This document shows positions 15,558-23,822 of a DNA stretch of 32,670 nucleotides, one piece after another. The stretch is from Gemmatimonadota bacterium. Lineage in GTDB: Bacteria > Gemmatimonadota > Gemmatimonadetes > Longimicrobiales > Gaopeijiaceae. Each line of letters opens with the position of its first letter. Position 1 is the first letter of the stretch. The stretch spans positions 13,998 through 46,667 of the forward strand of contig JAPPGM010000164.1 of NCBI GenBank assembly GCA_028874995.1, read 5' to 3'. Made by a program: the position numbers and the translations under genes. Under the pieces are notes generated by a model that saw only the letters and a program-made list of their open reading frames with translations, was not told where the DNA came from and did no database searches.

Positions 15558-16397
15558 CTACCGGCCTCTCCCCTTCCTCCGCTCCGGAGGCAAGTCCAAC
15601 GCCCCGCGAATATCCGAGTACCGGATTCGCGACCGGCGCGTGTCGGTCACCACCAGGTCACCATCCACATCGCGCACTGTGACACTCCCCGAACCCGCGC
15701 CAATCCGCACGGTGCCGCCCACCGACGTGACCTCGATGCTGCCCGATCCGTCCGAAACCGACACGTCGCCACCCACGGTTCGGATCCTGACCGACCCCGC
15801 GCCGTCCTTGATGGTGACGTTGCCCGCCACGTCCTCGATCCGGAGACTCCCCGAGCCGTCGTCGACCGTGACGCTGCCGGCCACATCCTCGATCCGGAGA
15901 CTGCCTGAACCGTCCTCGATGACCACCGCGGCCACGCCGCGAAGCTGCATGCTCCCGGACCCGTCATCGATTTCCACCTCGCCGACACCCGTGATCTCGA
16001 CGCTGCCCGAGCTGTCCTCCACGCGCAAGTTCATCCCGGCGGGCACCTTCACGACCAGGTCGATGCGCGCGTACCGGTTCCCGCCGAACCAACCGCCGCC
16101 CCCGTTGCGCGGGTAATCCGTGTCGAGCCTGCCGCCGTCGAGTGTCACGTCCAGGGCCGCCAGCCGGTCCTGGTCGGACGCGCACAGGGTGGCGGTGACA
16201 TGGACCTCGTCGGTCCTGGTGCTCCCCTCGATGACCAGCTTCCCGGCGCCGGCGTCCACCCGCAGGCTCTCGCCCGCCCTCGCGCCGAGTTCCATGTCTT
16301 CACGAAACTTGCAGTTGTTCTGGGCGGCCAGTGATGCGGGGGTCACAACTGCTGCGCCGAGGAGCGCTGCCGCCTTCCATGTCATTTGTCTCGTCAT
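15558..16397 (-). CDS. secreted DUF4097-like beta-repeat protein
   Basis: A 279-residue secreted protein. The ATG at 16397 has AAGGAAGG just upstream and opens a signal peptide (MTRQMTWKAAALLGAAVV, then SLAAQ). After a beta-rich N-terminal part come seven tandem repeats of about 18 residues built on the pattern G-S-G-S-L-R-I-E-D-V-A-G-S-V-T-V-D-D, two of them almost identical. Such regular short beta repeats are typical of DUF4097 proteins and should stack into a right-handed beta-helix or solenoid. The role is unknown; a surface scaffold or adhesin-like function is possible. The gene is single, with a divergent AbiEi-like gene upstream and the collapsed propeller relic converging from its 3-prime side. 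Confidence 0.85.
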   Translation of the reverse strand: MTRQMTWKAAALLGAAVVTPASLAAQNNCKFREDMELGARAGESLRVDAGAGKLVIEGSTRTDEVHVTATLCASDQDRLAALDVTLDGGRLDTDYPRNGGGGWFGGNRYARIDLVVKVPAGMNLRVEDSSGSVEITGVGEVEIDDGSGSMQLRGVAAVVIEDGSGSLRIEDVAGSVTVDDGSGSLRIEDVAGNVTIKDGAGSVRIRTVGGDVSVSDGSGSIEVTSVGGTVRIGAGSGSVTVRDVDGDLVVTDTRRSRIRYSDIRGALDLPPERRKGRGR

Positions 16398-16537
16398 CCT
16401 TCTTCCTTTCCGTTGGTTGGCCGTGTGTGGCATTTGGTTCGTCTTTCCCTGACGAGTGATCCGCACCAAAAGTTCCCGAGCGGGGTCGATGGACGGCGGC
16501 GGCGCCATTCCTGGACTCGGCTGTCCGCAATCCAAGT

Positions 16538-17422
16538 TTGGAGGACTACCACCCTGGCAGCGAGCGGGAAGCGGATCTTCGCAACAAAGACGGGTACGAC
16601 GTGCTCGGCGAAGGCAGATCGGCCAGGGACACCCTGGCCCGACTCGTCGCCAAGGGATGGCTGGACCGAATCGAGAAGGGGAAGTACCTCATCGTTCCAC
16701 TCGAAGCCGGCCCCGATCGCACCTGGACCGAGGACGCGCACGTGATTGCGGCACACCTGGTGAGTCCCGGCGTGGTCAGCTACTGGTCCGCCCTCAATTA
16801 CTGGAACCTCACCGAACAGGTACCCCGCGTCACCTGCGTGCAGACGACGGCCCGAAAGGAGAACCGCAGGCCGCGGGTCCTCGGGATGCGCTTCCGAATC
16901 GTTCGCGTGAACCCTCGCAAGTTCTTCGGCAACCACCGATACCGTGCCGGGGAATCCCACATCGAGGTCACGGATCGGGAAAAGACGATCGTCGATTGCC
17001 TTGACAGGCCCGATCTGAGCGGAGGACTGGACCAGGTCGCGAAGGCGTTTCTTTCGGGGGACGGCGACTTCGACTGGGACCGCACGACGCGGTATCTGCG
17101 CCGCTTCGGCTCCGGCGCCGTTGTCAAACGCTTCGGGTTTCTGGTTGAAGCTCTTGGGCTGATCCATCCTCCGGAGCCGAGGATGCTCGATGAGTGGCTG
17201 GACCTCCGCACTGCCGGAATCAGCAAACTCGATCCGTCCACGCCGAGAAAGCCGCATCGGATCGCAACGCGCTGGCGAATCGGGGTCAATCTCCCGGAAG
17301 AAGGGCTCCTCGGGCGGAAGTGCCCTACACCGGCGGTTTCACCACCCTCCCCGGCGTCCACGGCACGCCCGCCCCGTCCAGCGCCCGGCGGAAGTCCACC
17401 ATCGCGGCCACCAGTTCGTTGA
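16538..17422 (+). CDS. AbiEi-family antitoxin-like protein, orphan and probably damaged
   Basis: The core from about residue 19 to 235 resembles AbiEi-type antitoxins of type IV toxin-antitoxin systems: a winged-helix part (ARDTLARLVAKGWLDRIEKG, KYLIVPLEAG) and the AbiEi body (VIAAHLVSPGVVSYWSALNY, TEVTDREKTIVD-like segment, KRFGFLVEALGL). AbiEi normally represses the operon and counters the nucleotidyltransferase toxin AbiEii, but no toxin gene is present. The first codons from the TTG at 16538 do not look like the family; the expected start appears in another frame as TTLAASGKRIFATK (about 16547-16588), implying a frameshift near 16587. After about RIGVNLPEEGLLGRK the frame runs antisense through the end of the BNR gene, so the native stop is probably lost. 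It may be a pseudogene. Confidence 0.65.
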   Translation: MEDYHPGSEREADLRNKDGYDVLGEGRSARDTLARLVAKGWLDRIEKGKYLIVPLEAGPDRTWTEDAHVIAAHLVSPGVVSYWSALNYWNLTEQVPRVTCVQTTARKENRRPRVLGMRFRIVRVNPRKFFGNHRYRAGESHIEVTDREKTIVDCLDRPDLSGGLDQVAKAFLSGDGDFDWDRTTRYLRRFGSGAVVKRFGFLVEALGLIHPPEPRMLDEWLDLRTAGISKLDPSTPRKPHRIATRWRIGVNLPEEGLLGRKCPTPAVSPPSPASTARPPRPAPGGSPPSRPPVR

Positions 17423-20400
17423 GGGCCGGAAGCCGTTCCTGCAGAGCGGGACCCGCGCGTTCCAGGGCAGCGCGCTCGGCCTCCGTGGGGGGCGCGTAGA
17501 TCTGGTGGATCCCGTTCGCGTCGGCGAGGATGCGCTGCACCGGCTGCGGCCCGTCCTCCTGCTGGCCGCCGCCGAAGCCACCGAATCTCCCACCACCGCC
17601 ACCCCTCAGCCCCCGCAGAACCTCGCTTGCCGCCTCGTCGAGGGAATCGGCCTGGGCCCGCAGCTCCTCGCTCGCGTCGACGCGGTCCATCGCGGCCTCG
17701 ATCCCCTCCAGCTCCTGCTGGATGGCCTGCGCCTGCCGGACCGCGATTCCCACCGTCGCCGAGAGACGGCGATGCTTCAGCCGCAGCGCCTGCAGGTCGG
17801 CCAGCTGGGCCCCGGTCATCCCGATCAGGTCGTCCATGCTCACGGAGAACTCCCGTTCGAGGACGGTCGGATCACCCTCATCCGGCGTGATCGTAAGACG
17901 CGCGGTGTACTGACCGGGGAGGGCGGGGACGCCCGCTCCGCCTCCGAAGCCGCCAAATCCGCCGAAGCCCCCGAAACCACCACCCGGACCTCCACCGGAG
18001 GGCGCCGCGGGAGGACCGGACCACGGCGGATCCAACCGCAGATTCCACTGGACCTGGTGCAGTCCCGCGCCGCCGGGCGCGCCGAGCGTGCGGAGCGTCT
18101 GGCCATCGGTGGCCACGATCTCCAGCAGCCGCTCCCCGCGCGTCCCTTGGGGGATCATGAACGAAATCGTCGTCCCGTACGGCGGATTGCTCGCCGAGTA
18201 GTTGCGGTCCGCGTGCGTGCCCGTCGTGTGCGAGGTGTTGACGACATGGGCCAGCGGGTCGCGCACGGGGAAGAGGTACGGCCCCCCGGCCGCCTTCGCC
18301 TCGGCGAGCCCGCGGATCGCGTTGAGGTCGTCGATGACGAAGAAACCGCGTCCATGCGTCGCCACTACCAGCGCGTCGTCGCGCGGGTGGACTTTCAGGT
18401 CGTGGACGGGCGAGGGGGGGATGCCGTTCTCGAGCGGCACCCACGATTCGCCCCCGTCGAGCGACACGAACGGCCGGATCTCGGTGCCCACGAAGAGGAG
18501 GTTAGGGTCCTCATGATGCTCGGCGAAGGCGCGCACGTTGCCGAACTCCGGGAGGTCGCCCGCGATGGAGGTCCAGCTTTCGCCCATGTCGGTGCTCTTC
18601 AGCACGTAGGGGCGGAAGTCGTTGCTGCGGTGGCCGTCGAGGGTCGCGTAGAGGGTGGATTCGTCGTGGTGGGACCAGCGTACCCGGCTCACGTAGGTCG
18701 TGTCGGGGACGCCGGGTAAGACGGTCATCTTACGCCAGGTCCGGCCGTCGTCGGTGGTGATGGAGATGGTGCCGTCGTCGGTGCCGGTTGCGATGTGGCC
18801 GGGGCGCAACGAGGAGACGTGCATGGTGGAGATGTTGGAGAAGACGGCCGTGCCCTGGTGGCGGGAGACCGCGTTGCGGGCGGGGATGCCGCCCATCATG
18901 GGGAGGCTGTCGCGATCGATCTCACGGGTGAGGTCCTCGCCCAGCACCTCCCAGGCATCGCCCCGGTTGGTGCTCTTGAAGACGTGGTTGCCGGCGAAGT
19001 AGACGGTGGCCGGGTCGAAGGGCGAAAGCTGGATCGGGGAGCTCCAGTTGAAGCGGTAGGGGTCCTCGCCGGGTGCGGGGCGGGGGCGGATCGACTTGCG
19101 CTCGCCGGTGCGCCGGTTGTAGCGCTGGATGTTCCCGTTCTGGGACTCCACGAAGGCGATGTTGTGGTCGGTGGGATCGATGGCGGCGAAGAACCCGTCG
19201 CCTCCGGCCATCCGGATCCAGTCGGCGTTGCCGATCCCCATGCTGTTCCGGGTCCGGCTCGGGCCGCCCCAGGTCGAGTTGTCCTGCAGTCCCCCGTAGA
19301 TCCCGAAGAAGGGCTCCTGCATGTCGAGGCCCACCGCATAGAACTGGCTGACGGGCAGGTTCGGGGAGAAGTCCCACGTGTCGCCCCGGTCGTGGGAGAC
19401 GTAGAAGCCGCCGTCGTTGCCGAGCAGGATGTGCGACGGGTCCTCGGGGTTGATCCACATGGAGTGGTGGTCGACGTGGGTGGTCTGGGCGATGCGCTGC
19501 CAGTTGGCCCCGCCGTCGGTGGAGCGCTGCAGCGGCACGCCCAGGTGATAGACGACCTCGCGGTCCTGCGGATCGACCCGGATCTGGCCGAAGTACCACG
19601 GGATCGACGCGATGTCACTCATCTTGCGCCAGCCCCGGCCGCCGTTGTCGGTGCGGTAGACGCCCTGCTCGGATCCCTCGATGACGGCGTAGACGGTCCC
19701 CGGGTGACTGAGGCTGATGTCGAGGCCGATGCGGCCCATGTCGGAGGTGGGGAGACCGTGGGTGAGCTTGTTCCAGGTGGACCCGCCATCGACGGTCTTA
19801 TAGATGCCGCTGCCGGGCCCGCCGCCGACGTAGCTGTAGGCGCGGCGTTCGCGCTGCAGGGCCGCCGCGTACAGCACGTCCGGGTCGGTCGGGTCCATGG
19901 CCAGATCGGTTACGCCCGTGTGTTGGTCGATGGTGAGCACGCCCTCCCAGGTCTCGCCGCCATCGGTGGTCTTGAAGACGCCGCGATCGCCTCCCGGACC
20001 CCAGAGCGCGCCGACCGCGGCCACGTACACGATGTCGGGGTTCTCGGGGTGGATGACGATTCGCCCCACATGCTGCGAGGTGCGCAGCCCCATGTGTTCG
20101 AAGGTGGCGCCGCCGTTCACGGACTTGTAGACGCCATCCCCGTAGGACGAGCTGCGCATGTTGTTGGGCTCGCCGGTGCCCACCCACACGATGTCGGAGG
20201 CAGAGGGCGCGACGGTCACGTCACCCATGGAGCCTACGCCCGCATCGTCCAGGATCGGCTCCCAGTCGACGCCGCCGCTGGTCGACTTCCAGACGCCGCC
20301 GGTCGCGGCCGCGATGTAGATGACGGTGCCGAGGCGACCGCCGCGGGTGCCGGGCGACTGCGCCACCGCGATGTCCACGATGCGCCCGCTCATGACGGCG

Positions 20401-20582
20401 GGGCCGATGGAGCGGGCGGCGGTCTGGTTGACGAGGGCGTGGTCGGAGGGGGTTTGGGTGGCTGTCCCTCCAGCGCCGTCCCGGGCGCCGCGGCCCCCGC
20501 GTTGCTGGGCGTCGAGGAGCGTGGCCGAGAGGGTGACGGAGAGGATGGCCGAGAGAGCCGGCAGGGTGATTCGGTGCGACAT
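17325..20582 (-). CDS. secreted BNR/VPS10-type repeat protein (sortilin-like)
   Basis: A protein of about 1085 residues. The ATG at 20582 opens a signal peptide (MSHRITLPALSAILSVTLSA, then LLDAQQ). The body is a beta-propeller with about ten Asp-box or BNR motifs of the S-x-D-x-G-x-T-W type (for example TTDGGETWE, TVDGGSTWN, STDGGANWQ, SHDRGDTWD, STDMGESWT, SLDGGESWV), as in VPS10/sortilin-like or BNR glycosyl-hydrolase-like exported proteins. Toward the C-terminus follow an immunoglobulin-like part, a flexible G-G-F repeat (FGGFGGFGGFGG), a predicted helical coiled coil (about LADLQALRLKHRRLSATVG onward) and a second glycine-rich stretch. It is likely periplasmic or surface-bound; the ligand is unknown. 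An alternative start 22 codons upstream is less likely because it would precede the signal peptide. Confidence 0.9.
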   Translation of the reverse strand: MSHRITLPALSAILSVTLSATLLDAQQRGGRGARDGAGGTATQTPSDHALVNQTAARSIGPAVMSGRIVDIAVAQSPGTRGGRLGTVIYIAAATGGVWKSTSGGVDWEPILDDAGVGSMGDVTVAPSASDIVWVGTGEPNNMRSSSYGDGVYKSVNGGATFEHMGLRTSQHVGRIVIHPENPDIVYVAAVGALWGPGGDRGVFKTTDGGETWEGVLTIDQHTGVTDLAMDPTDPDVLYAAALQRERRAYSYVGGGPGSGIYKTVDGGSTWNKLTHGLPTSDMGRIGLDISLSHPGTVYAVIEGSEQGVYRTDNGGRGWRKMSDIASIPWYFGQIRVDPQDREVVYHLGVPLQRSTDGGANWQRIAQTTHVDHHSMWINPEDPSHILLGNDGGFYVSHDRGDTWDFSPNLPVSQFYAVGLDMQEPFFGIYGGLQDNSTWGGPSRTRNSMGIGNADWIRMAGGDGFFAAIDPTDHNIAFVESQNGNIQRYNRRTGERKSIRPRPAPGEDPYRFNWSSPIQLSPFDPATVYFAGNHVFKSTNRGDAWEVLGEDLTREIDRDSLPMMGGIPARNAVSRHQGTAVFSNISTMHVSSLRPGHIATGTDDGTISITTDDGRTWRKMTVLPGVPDTTYVSRVRWSHHDESTLYATLDGHRSNDFRPYVLKSTDMGESWTSIAGDLPEFGNVRAFAEHHEDPNLLFVGTEIRPFVSLDGGESWVPLENGIPPSPVHDLKVHPRDDALVVATHGRGFFVIDDLNAIRGLAEAKAAGGPYLFPVRDPLAHVVNTSHTTGTHADRNYSASNPPYGTTISFMIPQGTRGERLLEIVATDGQTLRTLGAPGGAGLHQVQWNLRLDPPWSGPPAAPSGGGPGGGFGGFGGFGGFGGGAGVPALPGQYTARLTITPDEGDPTVLEREFSVSMDDLIGMTGAQLADLQALRLKHRRLSATVGIAVRQAQAIQQELEGIEAAMDRVDASEELRAQADSLDEAASEVLRGLRGGGGGRFGGFGGGQQEDGPQPVQRILADANGIHQIYAPPTEAERAALERAGPALQERLPALNELVAAMVDFRRALDGAGVPWTPGRVVKPPV

Positions 20583-20782
20583 TTTTTCGCTCGCGTGCGA
20601 CGGGTAAGCGGGTTCTGAGTGGACTGGGAGGACAACGGGCTTCGACATTGGGGATCGCGGGGAGAGGGGGCAAGCGCTGGGGAGTGTTCAGTTCCCGAGC
20701 GGAGGGGATGCGGATTCCACCGAGTCCGGCCGGAAACCGTGGAACAGGTGGAGGGGCCGTGGCCGCTACGGGCTACACGGTC

Positions 20783-21193
20783 TCAGCGAGGGCCACCGCA
20801 CTCCTTCTCGTCCTGGGTACGGAAGTAGAGCGTCGCCAGAATGCCCGCGGCCAATGCATAGAGAGCGGCGTCCTCCAGCGTGACCGCGGCCGTGCGGTCC
20901 AGCGGGGCCAGCAGGAAGACCAGGACCGCCGTCGCCACGAGCAGGCCCGATGCGGCCAGATGCCGCCACCCGGCGGGACGGTCGGCAAGACGCTGAATCA
21001 GAGTTGCCCGCGCCGCCACCCGGTCGTCGCCATCGCCGGTGTGCGTGACCAGCGGGTCATCCAGATAGCGCGCACCCTGCTGAATCTGCCAGTCCAGCCA
21101 GCAGGTGTGGCAGGTCCGCAGGTGCTCCTTCACCGCCGGATCCGCCCGCGGTGTCCCCGCCCGTGCAAGCGCGGAAAGATCAGGACATTTCAT
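20783..21193 (-). CDS. anti-sigma factor with zinc-binding N-terminus
   Basis: A 136-residue membrane protein. The N-terminal part carries H-x3-C-x2-C in VKEHLRTCHTC, the ZAS zinc-finger signature of anti-sigma factors that clamp ECF sigma factors. Two hydrophobic segments follow (HLAASGLLVATAVLVFLL and ALYALAAGILATLYF), so the protein should sit in the inner membrane. The ATG at 21193 overlaps the 3-prime end of the sigma gene by 14 bases, which ties the two in expression. The protein presumably holds the sigma factor inactive until an envelope signal releases it; no extracytoplasmic sensor domain is visible because the protein ends shortly after the second segment. Confidence 0.85.
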   Translation of the reverse strand: MKCPDLSALARAGTPRADPAVKEHLRTCHTCWLDWQIQQGARYLDDPLVTHTGDGDDRVAARATLIQRLADRPAGWRHLAASGLLVATAVLVFLLAPLDRTAAVTLEDAALYALAAGILATLYFRTQDEKECGGPR

Positions 21194-21827
21194 CCCTGGC
21201 CTCCTGCAGCAGCTCACGCAGTCTCCTTCGGGCATGTCGCAGATTGGACCGGACCGTAGCGGGCGACACGTCCATGATCCGCGCCGCCGCCGCCGGGCTC
21301 AGCCCACTGATGTGGACCAGTCGGAAGGCTTCGGCCTGTCGCGCGGGCATCTCGGCCATGGCGCGTCCGAGGCTCTCCAGGAACCGACGGTAGTTGAGCA
21401 TCCTCGACGGATCGTCCAGCAGTGCACCGGACTCCTCGTGGGGGATCAGTTCGGCGGCGTATCGATCGAGGGTCGACTTGCGCGCCTTCCGCGCCGCGCA
21501 CCAGTTGCGGCAGGCACAGTGCGCCACTCTGGTGATCCAGCCCGGCATCGCTCCACAGTCCTCATAGCGCGATCTCTGGGTCAGCATGCGCACCGACACT
21601 TCCTGGTACAGGTCCTCCTGGTCGTCGGCGTTCTTCGCGTAGGACCTGACCACGCTCCTGATGATCGGGCCGAAGCGTTTCAGCACAACCCGGAAGCACT
21701 CGGGATCCCCGCGCCTGAACGCCTCCGCGTCAATGGCGGCCCGGTCGACGCGCTCTCGCGTTTTCGGGGGCGACGCGGCGTGCAGATCGGCCGGTCCCAA
21801 CACACCGGCAAGCGCCGAATCACTCAT
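21180..21827 (-). CDS. ECF-type RNA polymerase sigma factor
   Basis: A 215-residue sigma-70-family factor of the extracytoplasmic-function class. Region 2 is at about 40-115 (FRVVLKRFGPIIRSVVRSYA, DDQEDLYQEV, GWITRVAHCACRNW) and region 4 at about 150-210 (MPARQAEAFRLVHISGLSPA, then a helix-turn-helix with VSPATVRSNLRHARRRL). It would direct RNA polymerase to a small regulon. Its ATG overlaps the stop of the upstream membrane protein gene as ATGA, and its own end overlaps the anti-sigma start. This three-gene coupling suggests the membrane protein is part of the same signalling unit. The target promoters cannot be read from this sequence. Confidence 0.92.
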   Translation of the reverse strand: MSDSALAGVLGPADLHAASPPKTRERVDRAAIDAEAFRRGDPECFRVVLKRFGPIIRSVVRSYAKNADDQEDLYQEVSVRMLTQRSRYEDCGAMPGWITRVAHCACRNWCAARKARKSTLDRYAAELIPHEESGALLDDPSRMLNYRRFLESLGRAMAEMPARQAEAFRLVHISGLSPAAAARIMDVSPATVRSNLRHARRRLRELLQEARDEMS

Positions 21828-22618
21828 CCGTACCTCCTTCTTCGCACCAGATGGAAGAACAATAGCGCCTGTACCCCGGGCAGCACCAACGGTACCCAGG
21901 CACCGCCGACACCCGATCGCAGTGTTCCATCGTTCAGTAAGGGCGTGATCGGATCCGACACGGTCAGAAATCCGAAAAACGCCAGTCCCCCGATCACCCC
22001 GAGCGCGAGGCGGGCGGTGCGGCGCCTTCCGCGCCTGAGATCGGCGGTCAGCTCGGCGGAAAGGACTCCGAGAAGCACGTTGATCACCCCGAACGCCGAT
22101 AGCGCGACCGGGAGGTGAACCTTGAACCGGAGCACGTTCGGCGGGTGCCGGTGCGGCGCGTCAACCGCCAGGTGGTAGTCGTCCGGAGGATTGGCCTCCA
22201 CAAAACGGACTTGCCGCGCGAGCCCCGCGGGAGTTGCCGGCCCGAACCGGCGCACATCCGCTGCGTCCCCACCCAGGCCGACCCGGTACCGATCCTCGAT
22301 CACCGGCGATACCCACGCCGCCAACAGGTAGGCGACAGCGCCCCCGGCGATGTCCGCCGCGATCGCAGCGCGAAAAACCCGACGCGAGTACCCCAGCTTC
22401 TGCGTCAGTACCACGCCGGCCGCGAACAGGGTGAACGGAAGGACGAAGGCGGTCTCCGCGGTGGCGTAGGTCAGCCATCGGAGAAGCGATCCGGACAATC
22501 CGCCGGGAGCCCCGCGGAAAACCACCAGCGCGAGTCCGATGACGAACAACAGGACCCAGAGCAGCACCACATTGACGACCGGAATCCAGATCCCGACTCG
22601 CTCCCGATGGTCCGCCAT
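21824..22618 (-). CDS. six-segment membrane protein, unknown function
   Basis: A 264-residue integral membrane protein, not recognised as a known family. Hydrophobic segments are visible at about 10-34 (IWIPVVNVVLLWVLLFVIG), 45-75, 85-105, 165-190, 200-220 and 235-260, with one larger loop of about 60 residues between the third and fourth (it includes VRFVEANPPDDYHLAVDAPH). The layout of three plus three segments around a central loop recalls LptF/LptG permeases, but no convincing family motif was seen. The ATG at 22618 follows GGGAGGGG at a somewhat long spacing. The stop overlaps the sigma factor start as ATGA, so the genes are translationally coupled. It may sense or transmit the signal handled by the sigma/anti-sigma pair. 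Confidence 0.7.
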   Translation of the reverse strand: MADHRERVGIWIPVVNVVLLWVLLFVIGLALVVFRGAPGGLSGSLLRWLTYATAETAFVLPFTLFAAGVVLTQKLGYSRRVFRAAIAADIAGGAVAYLLAAWVSPVIEDRYRVGLGGDAADVRRFGPATPAGLARQVRFVEANPPDDYHLAVDAPHRHPPNVLRFKVHLPVALSAFGVINVLLGVLSAELTADLRRGRRRTARLALGVIGGLAFFGFLTVSDPITPLLNDGTLRSGVGGAWVPLVLPGVQALLFFHLVRRRRYG

Positions 22619-22719
22619 GTGGTCGGTGCCCCTCCTCCCGGGGAGTTGGTGCCCTGCTGATCGCCACGGCTTTGCACGAAACCGGGCCGACAACTGTTAA
22701 ATAGGTGGAGGCACGAACG

Positions 22720-23646
22720 ATGACAACACCAACACGACCCGCCCGACCGCCAACGCGGCGAGCCGGATGGCCCACGCTGCTCGCCATCTGCCTGGCGACC
22801 GCCTGCGACGTGCCTCCCTACGACATCGGATACGAGGACTTCGCGGACGCCGTAGCCGGACACACCGAGGGCACTCCATTCGAAGACGCGCGGGTCGAGC
22901 AGCTGATCGCGACGCTCGACTCCGTGCTGGCGCTTCCCGAAACGGTTCGCAGCTTCCGGCGCCAGGCGGGACGCTACCTTCAGGGGTTCCGCTGGGCGCT
23001 GGGGAAGGGGATGGTGACCGAGGCACAGAGCGGGCGCATCGTCGCGCACCTGGAAGGGCTGAAGGAGGATCATCGCGGTGACGGCAGGATGATCGACAGA
23101 CAGCGCCGTCTGTTCGAGATCCTCAGCCCCGGCCACGTCGCACTGAACATCGTCGGAACGGACACCGACGGGGTTCGGTTCCAGCTGGAGGAGTATCGCG
23201 GCAACATCGTGGTGCTGGTTTTCTCGGGCGAGTGGTGCGGTCCCTGCCGCGCCGAGTACCCCTACCAGCGAAGGATGCTGGAGCGGTACGAGGGCGAGAA
23301 CGTCGTCCTGCTCGGGGTCAACAGCGACGAGGAGCTCGAGACGATCTGGGAGGCGAAGGAGCGGGAGCGGTTGCACTACCGGACCTGGTGGGACGGCGAC
23401 ACCGACGGCCCGATCTCGACGGAGTGGGACGTGTGGATGTGGCCGAGCATCTTCATCCTGGACGAAGATGGCGTGATCCGCTTCGTGAACCGGCGCGGGG
23501 ACGGGATTATCGAGGCGGTCGACCAGCTGCTTGAGGAGGGGGCCGGCGAGCGGGGCGATCCCGATTACGTGGGCGGTGAGGTCTACCGCATTCGGTGGGC
23601 GGCTTCCACCACCAGCGAAGGTCCGCTTTCGCTGTCGGGGCAGTGA
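22720..23646 (+). CDS. TlpA-like thioredoxin-fold protein, exported
   Basis: A 308-residue protein. The start MTTPTRPARPPTRRAG plus a hydrophobic stretch ending CLATAC resembles a lipoprotein signal, although the lipobox is not ideal. A helical N-terminal region (about 40-135) is followed by a TlpA/AhpC-TSA-type domain with the redox motif WCGPC at 172-176 in FSGEWCGPCRAEYPY, and the WPSIFILDEDGVIRFVNRRG block near the end. TlpA-like proteins reduce disulfides in the periplasm, for example during cytochrome c or copper-centre maturation. AGGTGGAGG lies eight bases upstream of the chosen ATG. It is divergent from the sigma operon and leads a run of propeller genes. Confidence 0.88.
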   Translation: MTTPTRPARPPTRRAGWPTLLAICLATACDVPPYDIGYEDFADAVAGHTEGTPFEDARVEQLIATLDSVLALPETVRSFRRQAGRYLQGFRWALGKGMVTEAQSGRIVAHLEGLKEDHRGDGRMIDRQRRLFEILSPGHVALNIVGTDTDGVRFQLEEYRGNIVVLVFSGEWCGPCRAEYPYQRRMLERYEGENVVLLGVNSDEELETIWEAKERERLHYRTWWDGDTDGPISTEWDVWMWPSIFILDEDGVIRFVNRRGDGIIEAVDQLLEEGAGERGDPDYVGGEVYRIRWAASTTSEGPLSLSGQ

Positions 23647-23822
23647 AGGATGGAGATCCGGCCCACCATTGCGTCCGCGACGTGGAAGGCGTGATCCGCC
23701 ATGTAAACAAGCGCGGCGGCGATCTCGTCCAAACGGTGGATCGCATGCTCTTGGAGAAGAAACGGCGTGACGCCGGGACCGCGAACGGCGGCGGCCGAGG
23801 AGAGATGCAGGAGTCACCATGA
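23643..23822 (+). pseudogene. relic of a second TlpA-like gene (C-terminal end only)
   Basis: Reading from a GTG at 23643, which overlaps the stop of the intact gene, the 59 codons contain V-R-D-V-E-G-V-I-R-H-V-N-K-R-G, then V-D-R-M-L-L-E. This lines up with L-D-E-D-G-V-I-R-F-V-N-R-R-G and V-D-Q-L-L-E-E of the preceding TlpA-like protein. Nothing of the redox domain is left. It is most simply the tail of a duplicated gene whose front was deleted. Translation of a short peptide from the GTG cannot be excluded. The stop codon overlaps the start of the next propeller gene. Confidence 0.7.

Noticed and set aside
15600-16020. Repeated units of about 54 bases as possible non-coding tandem repeats
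   Set aside because: They are in frame within the DUF4097-like gene and encode its 18-residue beta repeats.
18795-20618. Frame of over 600 codons opposite the BNR/VPS10 gene
   Set aside because: The minus-strand product has clear Asp-box repeats and a signal peptide; the opposite frame is a low-complexity V/G/A/D string.
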